A stretch of 64,000 nucleotides of DNA from contig JAJPKO010000048.1 of assembly GCA_021323655.1 (NCBI GenBank), positions 62,001-126,000 on the forward strand, given 5' to 3'. The translations under genes and the position numbers were made by a program. A model generated the notes under the pieces. The model was not told the DNA's origin, searched no databases, and saw only the letters and a list, made by a program, of their open reading frames with translations. Source of the stretch: Acidobacteriaceae bacterium. GTDB lineage: Bacteria; Acidobacteriota; Terriglobia; Terriglobales; Acidobacteriaceae. Numbering within the stretch: position 1 is the stretch's first letter; each line of letters begins with the position of its first letter. Shown here in pieces: positions 39,518-48,997 of this stretch.

Positions 39518-40228
39518 TTGTGTCAGCGCATTACCCACAAGAACAACACAAGGTGCGGGCAACGTCGGTGTTTGTGCCAGATTGCTGACAGTCGTGTGAA
39601 GGGTCTGCTCCCGCGGCGTACTCACTCCTGAGACGATGATGCAGGGACTCTCAGGTGAAACGCCTGCCGCAGCAAGCTGGCGCGCCAGGCGACCATAATC
39701 AGGGCCTGGCATATAGATTACAAGCGTGGCATCCTTCGGCAACGGCCCGAAGATTGCTTCGTCGCCACTTTGCGCCCGGTGCGCAGTAAGAAAAACTATC
39801 TTTGAGGCGAGTCGGCGGTCTGTCAGCGGAGCATGAATGGCAGCTGCGGCTGCGACTCCCGCGGTAATTCCCGGTACTACCTCGAAGAGCACGGAATGTT
39901 TTTTGAGCGCTTCGATTTCCTCGCCGCCGCGTCCAAAAACCATCGGGTCGCCGGTCTTCAGGCGGATCACACTGCATCCAGCCTGCGCTTTTTCCACCAG
40001 CAACTGGTTAATCTGTTCCTGGGTAATGGTTTTATTGCCGCAGCGCTTGCCCACGTTTTCCACGGTGGCATCAGCGCGCGCCAGCTTCAGTATCTCCGGG
40101 GCAACCAGATCATCATGAAAGACGCAGTCCGCCGTCTGCATCAGAGAGGCAGCGCGAAGGGTCAGCAGACCGGGATCGCCCGGCCCAGCTCCAACCAGAT
40201 ATACTCTGCCTTTTTCCGCATGCTCCAC
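39515..40228 (-). CDS. cobA: Uroporphyrinogen-III C-methyltransferase
   Basis: SAM-dependent enzyme making precorrin-2, the branch point to siroheme and cobalamin. VYLVGAGPGDPGLLTLRA is the SUMT signature, VFGRGGEEIEAL the second motif and VVPGITAGVAAAA the conserved loop. At 237 aa it is a stand-alone SUMT without the CysG dehydrogenase/chelatase part. It begins 23 bp after mscL on the same strand and may be cotranscribed. No cobalamin or sirohaem partner gene is seen nearby. Confidence 0.95.
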   Translation of the reverse strand: MEHAEKGRVYLVGAGPGDPGLLTLRAASLMQTADCVFHDDLVAPEILKLARADATVENVGKRCGNKTITQEQINQLLVEKAQAGCSVIRLKTGDPMVFGRGGEEIEALKKHSVLFEVVPGITAGVAAAAAIHAPLTDRRLASKIVFLTAHRAQSGDEAIFGPLPKDATLVIYMPGPDYGRLARQLAAAGVSPESPCIIVSGVSTPREQTLHTTVSNLAQTPTLPAPCVVLVGNALTQ

Positions 40229-40251
40229 ATCCCCATGTTCTCACATGAAGT

Positions 40252-40653
40252 TCAGGCAACAGGCTGCGCGCAATGGGCGCAGCGCCGGGCAGCGATAGGA
40301 ATATCGCTGAGGCATTCCGGGCAGGGCTTGGTCTTGGGTGGCTCCGCTTTCGCAGGGAAGAACCTGGCCAGCAGCTTGTTTACCGGCAGAACGAAGAGGA
40401 AATAAACCGATGCTGCAATCAGCAGAAAGGAGATCAGCGCGTTCAGGAAGTTTCCGTAGGTAATCTTTCCGCCATGAACATTCAGGATGAGATACGAAAA
40501 ATCTGGTTTTCCGACGATGGCCGCAATCAGCGGTGTGATGATGTCCTTGACCAGCGAGTTCACGATCGCGGTAAAGGCCGCGCCGATGACCACCGCAACC
40601 GCCAGGTCTACTACATTTCCACGAAGAATAAAGTCCCGGAATCCTTTTAGCAT
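40252..40653 (-). CDS. mscL: Large-conductance mechanosensitive channel with C-terminal zinc-ribbon-like tail
   Basis: 133-aa pentameric inner membrane channel that opens under osmotic down-shock. Two helices: GNVVDLAVAVVIGAAFTAIV and FLNALISFLLIAASVYFLFVL. Instead of the usual charged C-terminal bundle, it ends with a four-Cys pattern CPECLSDIPIAARRCAHC (CxxC...CxxC), a rubredoxin/zinc-ribbon-like knuckle. The start at 40653 has an excellent AGGAGGAG ribosome site; the nine-codon extension is rejected. Confidence 0.95.
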   Translation of the reverse strand: MLKGFRDFILRGNVVDLAVAVVIGAAFTAIVNSLVKDIITPLIAAIVGKPDFSYLILNVHGGKITYGNFLNALISFLLIAASVYFLFVLPVNKLLARFFPAKAEPPKTKPCPECLSDIPIAARRCAHCAQPVA

Positions 40654-40735
40654 CAGCTCCTCCTGTGATGTGACCCGCACACATCGTATCGTAAGACGCG
40701 CGATTTTCGTAGGGTAATAAATTTGGGTTGTGCCG

Positions 40736-40838
40736 CAGTTTGGGTTTGGTTTGAAAGGGCACGGCTTTTAGCCGTGGCGATAAAAACGAAAAAGGAGGGT
40801 TTTATTAAAGCCCCGAAGGAATTTGGAAACCCAAACTG
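40736..40838. repeat. MITE-like element with 12-bp terminal inverted repeats
   Basis: CAGTTTGGGTTT (40736-40747) and AAACCCAAACTG (40827-40838) are perfect inverted repeats bounding 103 bp. Inside is a CACGGCT-TTT-AGCCGTG hairpin (40760-40776) and a second small stem around GGGTTTTATTAAAGCCC. No coding potential. It lies between divergent mscL and the CoA-transferase gene, and could be a mobile non-autonomous element or a folded RNA. Confidence 0.55.
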
Positions 40839-40936
40839 AGACACTAAATAAAGTTTGGATTCAGCCTCTGGCTATGCAGTCACCTCGCAAGTGAAGTATT
40901 CTGCTCAGTGCTTTTACGCATGGCAGGAGAGCAAAG

Positions 40937-41632
40937 GTGAACAAGGTAGTGACCAGTGCCGATGAAGCCGTACGTGATATTCCAGACGGCGCAACGATCA
41001 TGTTGGGCGGCTTCGGGCTTTGCGGCATCCCGGAAAATCTGATTGGCGCGTTGGTGCGGCGCGGCGTGAAGGGGCTGCACACCATCAGCAACAACATGGG
41101 TGTGGACGGCTTCGGCATGGGCCTGATGCTGGAAGCAGGAATGATTGCTTCGCACACTGGCAGCTATGTCGGCGAGAACAAATTGCTCGAAGAAAAAGTC
41201 CTGAAGGGCGAGCTTGATCTGAAACTCACGCCGCAGGGCACGCTGGCTGAGCGAATCCGTGCCGGCGGCGCCGGTATTCCGGCTTTCTACACCCCCGCCG
41301 GAGTAGGCACTCTGGTGGCGGAGGGCAAAGAGACGCGCGAGTTCGACGGCAGGCCTTATCTGCTGGAGCGCTGGTTGCGCGCCGACTTCGCGCTCATCAA
41401 AGCCTGGAAGGGCGATACCGCCGGAAACCTTGTGTATCGCAAGACTGCTCGCAATTTCAATCCCATGATGGCAACCGCGGCCCGATGCACCATTGCGGAA
41501 GTAGAGGAGCTGGTCGAGCCGGGCGAGCTTGATCCCGACCACATTGTGACGCCCGGAATTTACGTCAAGCGCATCCTGAAGGGCGAGAAGTACGAAAAGC
41601 GTATCGAACGCCGGACGGTACGGAAAGCGTAG
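40937..41632 (+). CDS. 3-oxoacid CoA-transferase subunit A
   Basis: 231 aa. The family signature [20 protein letters not shown] is present near residues 18-37. The remaining segments ([49 protein letters not shown]) match ScoA/AtoD type subunits. Enzymes of this family transfer CoA between succinyl-CoA and acetoacetate and need a B subunit, usually the next gene. Here the next gene is a convergent small membrane protein, so subunit B must be elsewhere or the gene is an orphan. The GTG-like extension is absent; ATG at 40937 has GGAGAG upstream. Confidence 0.93.
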   Translation: MNKVVTSADEAVRDIPDGATIMLGGFGLCGIPENLIGALVRRGVKGLHTISNNMGVDGFGMGLMLEAGMIASHTGSYVGENKLLEEKVLKGELDLKLTPQGTLAERIRAGGAGIPAFYTPAGVGTLVAEGKETREFDGRPYLLERWLRADFALIKAWKGDTAGNLVYRKTARNFNPMMATAARCTIAEVEELVEPGELDPDHIVTPGIYVKRILKGEKYEKRIERRTVRKA

Positions 41633-41637
41633 GGCGG

Positions 41638-41958
41638 CTATTTTATTTGCCGGACCTGCTGCTGAAGCTGCCGACAGATGCCGCGGTATTTCAGCACAAA
41701 GTGGGCATTGCCGTAGAGCGTGCCCGCGGCGATAACCAGGGCGATGACAAGCTGCGCCTTCTGCGTACGCGTGTTCGTACGGGCCAGCAGGCGGAAACAG
41801 AGCGCGATAACAAAGGCCGCGGTTGTGGCCAGGATGGTCAAAGAAGGCAGGCGGTCGCAATAGATCCCGTTCGCGCCAAGGCCCATCCAGGCGGACGCGA
41901 GGGCAATCATGAGGGCAAGTGCTACGGCTCCGTTGCTTCCTGATTTCAACTTCAGCAT
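41638..41958 (-). CDS. Small three-helix membrane protein
   Basis: 106 aa with about three transmembrane helices (AVALALMIALASAWMGLG, LTILATTAAFVIALCF, AQLVIALVIAAGTLYG) and short charged loops. Convergent with the CoA-transferase gene, 5 bp between stops. I do not recognise a family. The start at 41958 (MLKLKSGSNG) is chosen because the 38 upstream codons look non-coding. Confidence 0.6.
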   Translation of the reverse strand: MLKLKSGSNGAVALALMIALASAWMGLGANGIYCDRLPSLTILATTAAFVIALCFRLLARTNTRTQKAQLVIALVIAAGTLYGNAHFVLKYRGICRQLQQQVRQIK

Positions 41959-42113
41959 GAAAAACAGAGTAGCGCAAACGCATCCGGCTGGTAATCCTTC
42001 AGGTGCCCCGATTTGATGTAAAACTGAGGAAGGATTACTGCCTTGAAGGGCGGCACGAACACTGGCCGCCAATTACAAACCATCTCCTGAATTTTTTTGA
42101 TTGGCCTCAAAAC

Positions 42114-43358
42114 ATGCTGCGACGCTGGCGAACCCGGTTCCTTCTGTTCCTTGCTGTGCTTGGACCGGGCTTTATTACAGCCAATGTGGACAACGATCCG
42201 AACGGAATCCTGACCTATTCACAGGCGGGCGCGCAGTTCGGATACTCGCTGCTGTGGACCATCATTCCCATTACCCTGGCCCTCATCATCGTGCAGGAAA
42301 TGTGCGCCCGCATGGGCGTGGTCACCGGCAAAGGGCTCAGCGACCTCATCCGCGAAGAATTTGGCCTGCGGATGACGTTCATCATCATGGTCCTGCTGGT
42401 GATTGTGAATTTCGGCAACATTATCGGCGAATTTGCCGGCATCGCGGGCAGCTTGCAGCTCTTTCATCTTTCCAAATACATTGCTGTTCCTGTCTGCGCT
42501 CTGCTGGTGTGGCTGCTGGCCGTGCGCGGCGACTACAAAAGCGTCGAAAAGGTCTTCCTCACGGCGTCGGTGTTCTATATCGCTTACATCATCACGGGTG
42601 TGCTTTCCGGGCCAAGCTGGCGGGAGGCCATGACGGCCACCGTCAAGCTGCCTTCCCGGGCGCTCTGGGCGCAGCACGACTATGTCTACATGGTCGTCGG
42701 CGTAATTGGAACGACCATCGCTCCGTGGATGCAGTTCTATCTGCAATCGTCAGTAGTGGAAAAAGGCGTGAGCGTAAAAAATTACGCTGCGATGCGGCTC
42801 GATGTGATTGTTGGCTCGATCTTCACAGACGTAGTGGCCTGGTTCATTATTGTGGCCTGCGCCGCTACGCTGTGGGCACACGGAATGGGCAACATCGCCA
42901 TGCCGGCCGATGCAGCGGAGGCGATGAAGCCGCTGGCCGGATCGTATGCCTTTCTGCTGTTTGCCTTCGGGCTGTTCAATGCATCTTTCTTTGCTGCATC
43001 GGTACTGCCACTCTCGACAGCGTATACGGTATGCGAGGGGCTGGGATTTGAATCCGGCATAGATAAGGGGTTCCGGCAGGCCCCGTTCTTTTACTGGCTC
43101 TATACGTTGCTGATTGCGGGCGGCGCGGCCGTGGTGCTGATCCCGAATTTCCCGCTGGTGCAGTTCTCCATCTTTTCGCAGACGCTGAATGGTGTCCTGC
43201 TGCCGATTGTGATCGTATTCATGCTGCTGCTCATCAACCGCAAGGACCTGATGGGGAAGTACGTGAACGCGCGCTGGTTCAATGTGGCCGCTTGGCTGAC
43301 AGCCATCATTGTGTCCGGCCTTTCGCTGATCTATATGGTCCAGCTCATCCGCCACTGA
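42114..43358 (+). CDS. Nramp-family divalent metal transporter (NRMT-like)
   Basis: 414-aa inner membrane protein, about 11 helices. The Nramp helix-1 region reads GPGFITANVDNDPNGIL, so DPGNMA is DPNGIL here. In helix 6 the family motif MPHxxYLHS is replaced by APWMQFYLQSS, so the metal-coordinating Met is Ala, a change reported for Nramp-related Mg2+ transporters. Substrate may therefore be Mg2+ rather than Mn2+/Fe2+. The start at 42114 is preferred to a longer frame from 42003 that lacks membrane character. Stands alone. Confidence 0.87.
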   Translation: MLRRWRTRFLLFLAVLGPGFITANVDNDPNGILTYSQAGAQFGYSLLWTIIPITLALIIVQEMCARMGVVTGKGLSDLIREEFGLRMTFIIMVLLVIVNFGNIIGEFAGIAGSLQLFHLSKYIAVPVCALLVWLLAVRGDYKSVEKVFLTASVFYIAYIITGVLSGPSWREAMTATVKLPSRALWAQHDYVYMVVGVIGTTIAPWMQFYLQSSVVEKGVSVKNYAAMRLDVIVGSIFTDVVAWFIIVACAATLWAHGMGNIAMPADAAEAMKPLAGSYAFLLFAFGLFNASFFAASVLPLSTAYTVCEGLGFESGIDKGFRQAPFFYWLYTLLIAGGAAVVLIPNFPLVQFSIFSQTLNGVLLPIVIVFMLLLINRKDLMGKYVNARWFNVAAWLTAIIVSGLSLIYMVQLIRH

Positions 43359-43533
43359 CAGGGCTCAGGGCTCACTCCACCGCAACTGGGTGAAAGAAAG
43401 CGAATCCTTCGATGGCAGCTCTATATTCACCTAAACGCGAAACGCGTCCGTTAGATGTTCTTAACGCCTCTGGATCCTGAGACGTTCAGAGCGAATCCTG
43501 TGCGGCGGTCCCTCCGGCTTGTTTGTAGGCGTA

Positions 43534-44460
43534 TTATCTGCGTCCTGCCCGCCGGAGAAATTCTTCTGTCTCTTCTCGCGTCGGCAGAGAAGGTTGCGCT
43601 CCGACACGGGTCACCGACAGCGCGGCCGCGGCACATGCAAAGCGTGCGCACTCGGCTGGACTCTTTCCTTGCGTAAGGACAACGGCGAATGCGCCGTTAA
43701 AGGCATCTCCGGCGGCCGTGGTGTCGTGCGCCTTCACCTGAAAGCCCTTGATAAATCTCGCCTGCGAATCATGGCCCGAGAGGTAAACTCCTCGTGAGCC
43801 AAGTTTCAGAATCACGTTTCTGCATCCCATAGACAGCAGCCGGTTTGCCGTCGACTCTATGTCATCTCCCATCTCTGTTTCGCGCAAAAGCGTAGTGCTC
43901 TCAGTTTCATTCGGCGTAAGCCATGTGACGGCGCGCATGGTTTTTCTTCCCACCGCGCGCGCTGGGGCTGGATCCAGCATGAGTGGCACCTGGTATCTGC
44001 CAGCCAGCACCGCCAGATGCTCGACCGTAGCGAGCGGAATTTCAAGCTGTGCCAATAGGATCGCGGACGACTCAATCATTGCGCGGTGATGATCCAGGTC
44101 CTCAGGCAGCAAGGCCCCGTTCGCTCCAGGCACCACCACGATTGAATTGTGCGCATGCTTGTCCGTGGTGATAAGGGCCACTCCTGAATGTCCTGGTGCC
44201 TTCTCTACAGATGCGACACGCACTCCGGCCTTTCTTAGTCCCTGTTTCAGCCGCGCTCCGAACTCGTCTGATCCAACCTTGTCAATCATGGCAACCCGTC
44301 CGCCGAGCCGTGCAGCGGCCACTGCCTGGTTCGCTCCTTTTCCTCCAAAAAAGGTTTGGAAAGTCTCTCCGTGGACAGTCTCGCCCGCCTGCGGAATGCG
44401 TGTTGCCTGCGCTACAAGGTCCAGATTGATGCTTCCTACCACCAGGATGTGCTTTGGCAT
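43534..44460 (-). CDS. rbsK: Ribokinase
   Basis: 308-aa PfkB-family sugar kinase that phosphorylates ribose at O5. N-terminal VVGSINLDLVA, the PfkB motif GGKGANQAVAAARLG (residues 39-53), and the anion hole/catalytic DTTAAGDAFNGAFA with the base Asp near residue 253. Standard length. It lies downstream of the TonB receptor gene in the same direction, but a hairpin terminator separates them. No ribose ABC transporter is present. Confidence 0.93.
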   Translation of the reverse strand: MPKHILVVGSINLDLVAQATRIPQAGETVHGETFQTFFGGKGANQAVAAARLGGRVAMIDKVGSDEFGARLKQGLRKAGVRVASVEKAPGHSGVALITTDKHAHNSIVVVPGANGALLPEDLDHHRAMIESSAILLAQLEIPLATVEHLAVLAGRYQVPLMLDPAPARAVGRKTMRAVTWLTPNETESTTLLRETEMGDDIESTANRLLSMGCRNVILKLGSRGVYLSGHDSQARFIKGFQVKAHDTTAAGDAFNGAFAVVLTQGKSPAECARFACAAAALSVTRVGAQPSLPTREETEEFLRRAGRR

Positions 44461-44551
44461 TCATCTACTCCCAAACTGCGCTGCAACGGTAATGGCCCAG
44501 GCCAAATCTTTTTGCGGGCGGATTACCAGCGATAATACCTTGCGCGGCATA

Positions 44552-44582
44552 AAAGAAAAGAGCGGCCCATATGGACCGCTCT
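44552..44582 (-). terminator. Terminator after the TonB receptor gene
   Basis: A stem AGAGCGGTCCA / TGGGCCGCTCT (read on the minus strand, one G-U pair) is followed by TTTTCTTTT. It lies just after the stop of the minus-strand receptor gene. Confidence 0.85.
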
Positions 44583-44603
44583 CCGGTTTGTCCCAGCCTT
44601 GAA

Positions 44604-47600
44604 TTAGAACTGGAAGCTGGCCTTCAGTTGAATGAGGCGCGGTGAAGCATCGCCACCCAGTCCACTTCCAAACAGACTGGTCGGGGTGCTGACCACGCTG
44701 TTGATTTTTCCGAACAGTGAGCTCGAAATGTCACTGACCGGCTGCGCAAAATTCGGATGATTGAACAGGTTAAAGAACTGCGCTCCCACATTCAGAGTGG
44801 CGCCTTCCCAGTGTGGAATGCCGAAACCCTTCTGCGCTGAGAAGTCGGTATCCACGTAATGTGGCCCAAAGAACTGGTTCCTTCTCTGGACGTTGAATGA
44901 ATTCGGTGTGGTGAAGTCTGCCGGGTCAAAGCAAGGGGTACCAGCTCCCGTGCCCAGGTTGGCCACTGACTTCGCGCTGCAATGGTGTGCAGGCGAGCCA
45001 GCAACTGCGGCAAACAGTGGGCCAAAGTAGTTATTAGACGCCAGCGTCTGCCTCGTCGCTCCATCCGTAATTGAGAAGGGGAAGCCTGTATGGTAGAAAA
45101 CCGTTCCGCTGAACTGCCAGTGGTCCGTCAGGGCATGCGGTCCACCCCAGTAAGGCAGCTGTACCACATAACTCCCTGTCAGATTATGGCGTACATCGTA
45201 ATCCGCATTGCCATAGTTCTGGCTCAGATCATACGGATTGTTCGGGAAGCTGCTGTTGCCTGGATTGAACGGCAGAAAACCGCCGTTCGAAATCTCGTCC
45301 AGAGCATGGCTGTAAGTGTAGTTGAGCGTAACGGTCGCGTACCGTTCGCGATGATTCGCAGTGACCACCAGGCCGTTGTAGTTGGAGGATGCAGCACTCT
45401 GATACAGCTGTACCTCGGCGAACGACGGAACCGGGGCCGACGCCGGAAGCGTTCCAAAGCCATAAGCATTGGCGCTGTTGTTCACTACCGGCTCATGATA
45501 GCCGTGATTGCCAACATAGCCGATGGCAAGTGCCGTGTTCTTGGGGAACTGGTGCTCGATCTGCGCACTCCACTCCTCATACTGCGGATACTGAACATTC
45601 TGTGCGCCGGAAACAAAGCTTGGCGCCGAGAACGTCGGCGAAGCAGCAGACAACGTGTTGAAGCTCGCCCCCGTGCTGAAGCCGGAACGGAATGCCGCGG
45701 CATTGGCAGCAGCAACCTGCGCCCCGCTGCCCTGCAAGGAAGGATCCAGCAAAGCAGGCGTGTTGACTGAGCTGAATACAGAGAAGTTCGGCTCTGTCGG
45801 CGGGTTGGCGATCAGGGCATCGGCCACGGTGCCTGGAAAGACATCGGCAAACATTCCGAATCCTCCCCGCAGCACGGTGTTCGACGAAACCGACCAGTTG
45901 AAGCCAATGCGCGGTTCCACCATCACCTGCTGGTAGCCATGGAAGGCGCGATGCTGGTTTGCGGAAATGTAGCTGCTATAGGGAGTCGCAGTGTCTGAAG
46001 ACAGCCCATAGAAGTTGCCTGTAAGCCGCGCAAAAACATTTTTCTGGCTTACCGGATTGGAATTGTGCTCCACGCGAATGCCGGCATTCAGCTTGAAATT
46101 TGGACGAATGCTCCAGTCGTCCTGAACATAAGCGCCCAACTGATAGGCTGCGATCGGCTGCGACTTGCTCAGCGGAAACGCCTGCTGCGTCTGGTAGGCA
46201 TAGCCATTATCAAATACGGAGTACGGATCACCGACCGCGTTCGGGCCAAGCGCAACGAGCAGAGGAGCGGTGAACTCCATCGGATCGTAATCGGAGATGT
46301 CGTCACGCTTATAGGAAACACCCACGCGGAAAGTGTGGGCGCCATGCGTGATGCTCACGTCATCCAGAAACCCATACTGCGTGGCATTGCGGCCATTCGG
46401 GAAGTATCCGTAAGGATTTAGGGTGTTGAACTGGTCGGTGTGACCAGCCGCATTCGGACCATCCACAAACTGGAAGGTACCCGGGAAGGCAGCCAGATTG
46501 GCTGCTACATTCGGTGCCTGAAAGATCGCCCGGTAATAAGAGCCATTCACCGTGAACTGGTTTACAACATTAGGCGAAAAGCTGTGTGTCTCCGCAAGTT
46601 GACCCTCATACTGCGGCTGATTGCTGACCAGGTTGAAGACCGGGTTGATGGGGTCAGTGAACGAAGGCTGAAAGCCTTTGTCCTGCTTATAGCGGACGTA
46701 CAGCTTGTCATTGTCGCCGATGTTCCAGTCCACGCGTCCGGCCAGAATCCATTCATTCGCGCCAGAAGCAGCCGTCGAGCGAAAGGTATTTACGTCCGGG
46801 TTCACTCCGGCATTGTCCACCAGAGGCACAGCAGCCGCTGCACCGGGAGCATGGTTATAAAGCGCAAACAGCTTCTGGTAGAAGGGTGTTTCGCTCGGAT
46901 TTGCCATGGCAATATTGTTCAAAATCCGCGCCTGGTAGGAGGCGCTGGGAATGTACACCGGAGCATTGGTCGGGAAGATGACACGCAGACCTTCGGTATC
47001 CAAAAAGTAGAAGAGCTTGTCCTTCTTCACTGGTCCGCCAATCGAAGCCGCCCACTGGTTCGCATTCACAAAGGGACGTTTCACTCCCTGCTGGTTATTG
47101 AAGTAGCTGTTGGCGTTCATCAGACGCCCATTCCAGAAATAGACGAGATTGCCGTGATACCGATTGGCGCCCGAGCGCGTAATCTCATTCATCTTCGCGC
47201 CACCCAGACCACCATACTGCGCCGCATAGGCGTTGCTGATCACAGTAGCTTCGGCAATCTCATTGTTGCCGAGCAGCAGGTTGGTCGCGCCCGAGTTGTT
47301 CAGGTTAAAGAACGGGTCGTTCTCGTCCGTGCCATTCACCGTGAAGTTGTTCGAGGTCGCCGGCAAACCAAAACTGGAGAAGTTGCCATACCCGAACATC
47401 CCATTGGTGGCTTGCGTGGTCGTGTTCGCGATGGAACCAGGAGCAAGCTGACCCATAAACGTAATGTCATTGCCGGGGTTCGGCATGTTCTGGATCTGCT
47501 GCTGGTTGAAATTGGTTGTAATATTTGCGTCTTCCGTGTGGATCAGCGGCTCAGTCGTTGCGTTCACTTCCACCGTCTGCGCGCTCGATCCCACACTCAG

Positions 47601-47963
47601 CTTCAGGTCGCCTACCGACACCGTTCCGGCACTTACCACAACCTGCACCGTCGTGTTCTGAAAACCAGCGGCGCTGGCCGTGATCTGGTAGCGTCCTGGC
47701 TTCAGCAGGGAAACGCGGTACGATCCACCGCTATTGGTTGTAGCGTTCTGCGTAGCGCCCGTATCCAGGCTCTTTACCAATACGGTCGCGTTTGGCACAA
47801 CCGCACCCGTGGGGTCCGTAATGGTGCCCTGGATGTCACCTGAAATAGACGATTGTGCAACTGCCTGATTTTCCAGGAGAGGAGTAAATGTTCCGGCCCC
47901 AAAGAGGAGCGCAGCTGAAGCTGCCATCACTCCCAGGCGGAATCGAAATCCTATAGTTTTCAT
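44604..47963 (-). CDS. Oar-like TonB-dependent receptor with carboxypeptidase-regulatory domain
   Basis: 1119-aa outer membrane transporter. Signal region MKTIGFRFRLGVMAAS...ENQAVAQ, then a CarboxypepD_reg-like domain (SGDIQGTITDPTGAVVPNA to GRYQITASAAGFQ), a plug (LPATSNNFTVNGTDENDPF, AQYGGLGGAKMNEITRSGAN) and a 22-strand-type barrel ending LIQLKASFQF with the terminal Phe that marks outer membrane insertion. The start at 47963 opens the signal peptide; the upstream 71 codons are AT-rich intergenic DNA. Substrate unknown; such receptors in acidobacteria often take up plant polymers. No clear TonB box was identified. Confidence 0.9.
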   Translation of the reverse strand: MKTIGFRFRLGVMAASAALLFGAGTFTPLLENQAVAQSSISGDIQGTITDPTGAVVPNATVLVKSLDTGATQNATTNSGGSYRVSLLKPGRYQITASAAGFQNTTVQVVVSAGTVSVGDLKLSVGSSAQTVEVNATTEPLIHTEDANITTNFNQQQIQNMPNPGNDITFMGQLAPGSIANTTTQATNGMFGYGNFSSFGLPATSNNFTVNGTDENDPFFNLNNSGATNLLLGNNEIAEATVISNAYAAQYGGLGGAKMNEITRSGANRYHGNLVYFWNGRLMNANSYFNNQQGVKRPFVNANQWAASIGGPVKKDKLFYFLDTEGLRVIFPTNAPVYIPSASYQARILNNIAMANPSETPFYQKLFALYNHAPGAAAAVPLVDNAGVNPDVNTFRSTAASGANEWILAGRVDWNIGDNDKLYVRYKQDKGFQPSFTDPINPVFNLVSNQPQYEGQLAETHSFSPNVVNQFTVNGSYYRAIFQAPNVAANLAAFPGTFQFVDGPNAAGHTDQFNTLNPYGYFPNGRNATQYGFLDDVSITHGAHTFRVGVSYKRDDISDYDPMEFTAPLLVALGPNAVGDPYSVFDNGYAYQTQQAFPLSKSQPIAAYQLGAYVQDDWSIRPNFKLNAGIRVEHNSNPVSQKNVFARLTGNFYGLSSDTATPYSSYISANQHRAFHGYQQVMVEPRIGFNWSVSSNTVLRGGFGMFADVFPGTVADALIANPPTEPNFSVFSSVNTPALLDPSLQGSGAQVAAANAAAFRSGFSTGASFNTLSAASPTFSAPSFVSGAQNVQYPQYEEWSAQIEHQFPKNTALAIGYVGNHGYHEPVVNNSANAYGFGTLPASAPVPSFAEVQLYQSAASSNYNGLVVTANHRERYATVTLNYTYSHALDEISNGGFLPFNPGNSSFPNNPYDLSQNYGNADYDVRHNLTGSYVVQLPYWGGPHALTDHWQFSGTVFYHTGFPFSITDGATRQTLASNNYFGPLFAAVAGSPAHHCSAKSVANLGTGAGTPCFDPADFTTPNSFNVQRRNQFFGPHYVDTDFSAQKGFGIPHWEGATLNVGAQFFNLFNHPNFAQPVSDISSSLFGKINSVVSTPTSLFGSGLGGDASPRLIQLKASFQF

Positions 47964-48276
47964 GCCAATACTAAAGGCAACTGATATGCCACATCGGGCT
48001 AATGTCTTTTCTGTAATCAAAATTTGTTGAATAATTGATGAATAGAAAGTTAACAGCATAAGCTGGTATTTATCTGTATCGCACCGGAAGGCTATGCCCA
48101 GCTTTGTCCACAAAATGTACGCTAAATCGTAATTGGCATATGAATTTTGGAAATCTCGGGGATGCATCAAGAACAATCCATCCGTGTAGTAGTCTGGTTC
48201 CCTCTATGAAATCAGCAGTAGAGAAATGGGGTGCCGTTCGTCGAATCGGCGGCTGGTATTGTTCATAAACAAAACA
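47964..48276. other. Upstream region of the TonB receptor gene
   Basis: 313 bp between two minus-strand genes, AT-rich, with no credible ORF. It is the likely receptor promoter; no exact -35/-10 pair stood out. Confidence 0.45.
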
Positions 48277-48310
48277 GAGAAGAGGGAACGGAATTCCGTT
48301 CCCTCTTCTC
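48277..48310 (-). terminator. Terminator of the HU gene
   Basis: A 34-bp perfect palindrome (GAGAAGAGGGAACGGAA and its complement) is followed on the minus strand by TGTTTTGTTT, 17 bp after the HU stop. Confidence 0.9.
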
Positions 48311-48327
48311 CTTGCACTGCTAAGAAA

Positions 48328-48624
<297 letters not shown>

Positions 48625-48997
48625 TTTTTAAATCCTCCTGGTTCTTATTTCGCTTTCCCCAAGGCCTGGAACCCCTGTTCCGGCTGGTTCTGCGTGCTTG
48701 GGTTTTTCCTCTCCGCGGTTGCCGCTTCCTCGCTTCAACAGTGAGAAAACTCAATATCCATGCGGGTTGTAGAAAAAACCTTCCGCCGTTTACCTTGCGG
48801 CTTTTTACAGGCTTTGTCAACGGGAAAAGCGACATTTCCACAGGTTTTTTCGGGTTTTTTGCCTGTTTTGTGCAAAACTGGGCCGTTTTTACAGGTTTTG
48901 GCCCATCCGCGAGCACTCGCTTGCTCGGAAAAGCGTTCGTTAGCCGCGTAGATCAACCGATTGTTTACTGGAACAATGATGGACAGTCTAGTCCTAT
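48625..48997. other. HU upstream region with short direct repeats
   Basis: 373 bp, no gene. Three similar motifs lie at 48802, 48835 and 48886: TTTTTACAGGCTTT, TTTCCACAGGTTTTTT and TTTTTACAGGTTTTG. On the HU sense strand they read AAAACCTGTAAAAA-like. They may be regulator sites or chance T-rich runs. Confidence 0.4.
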
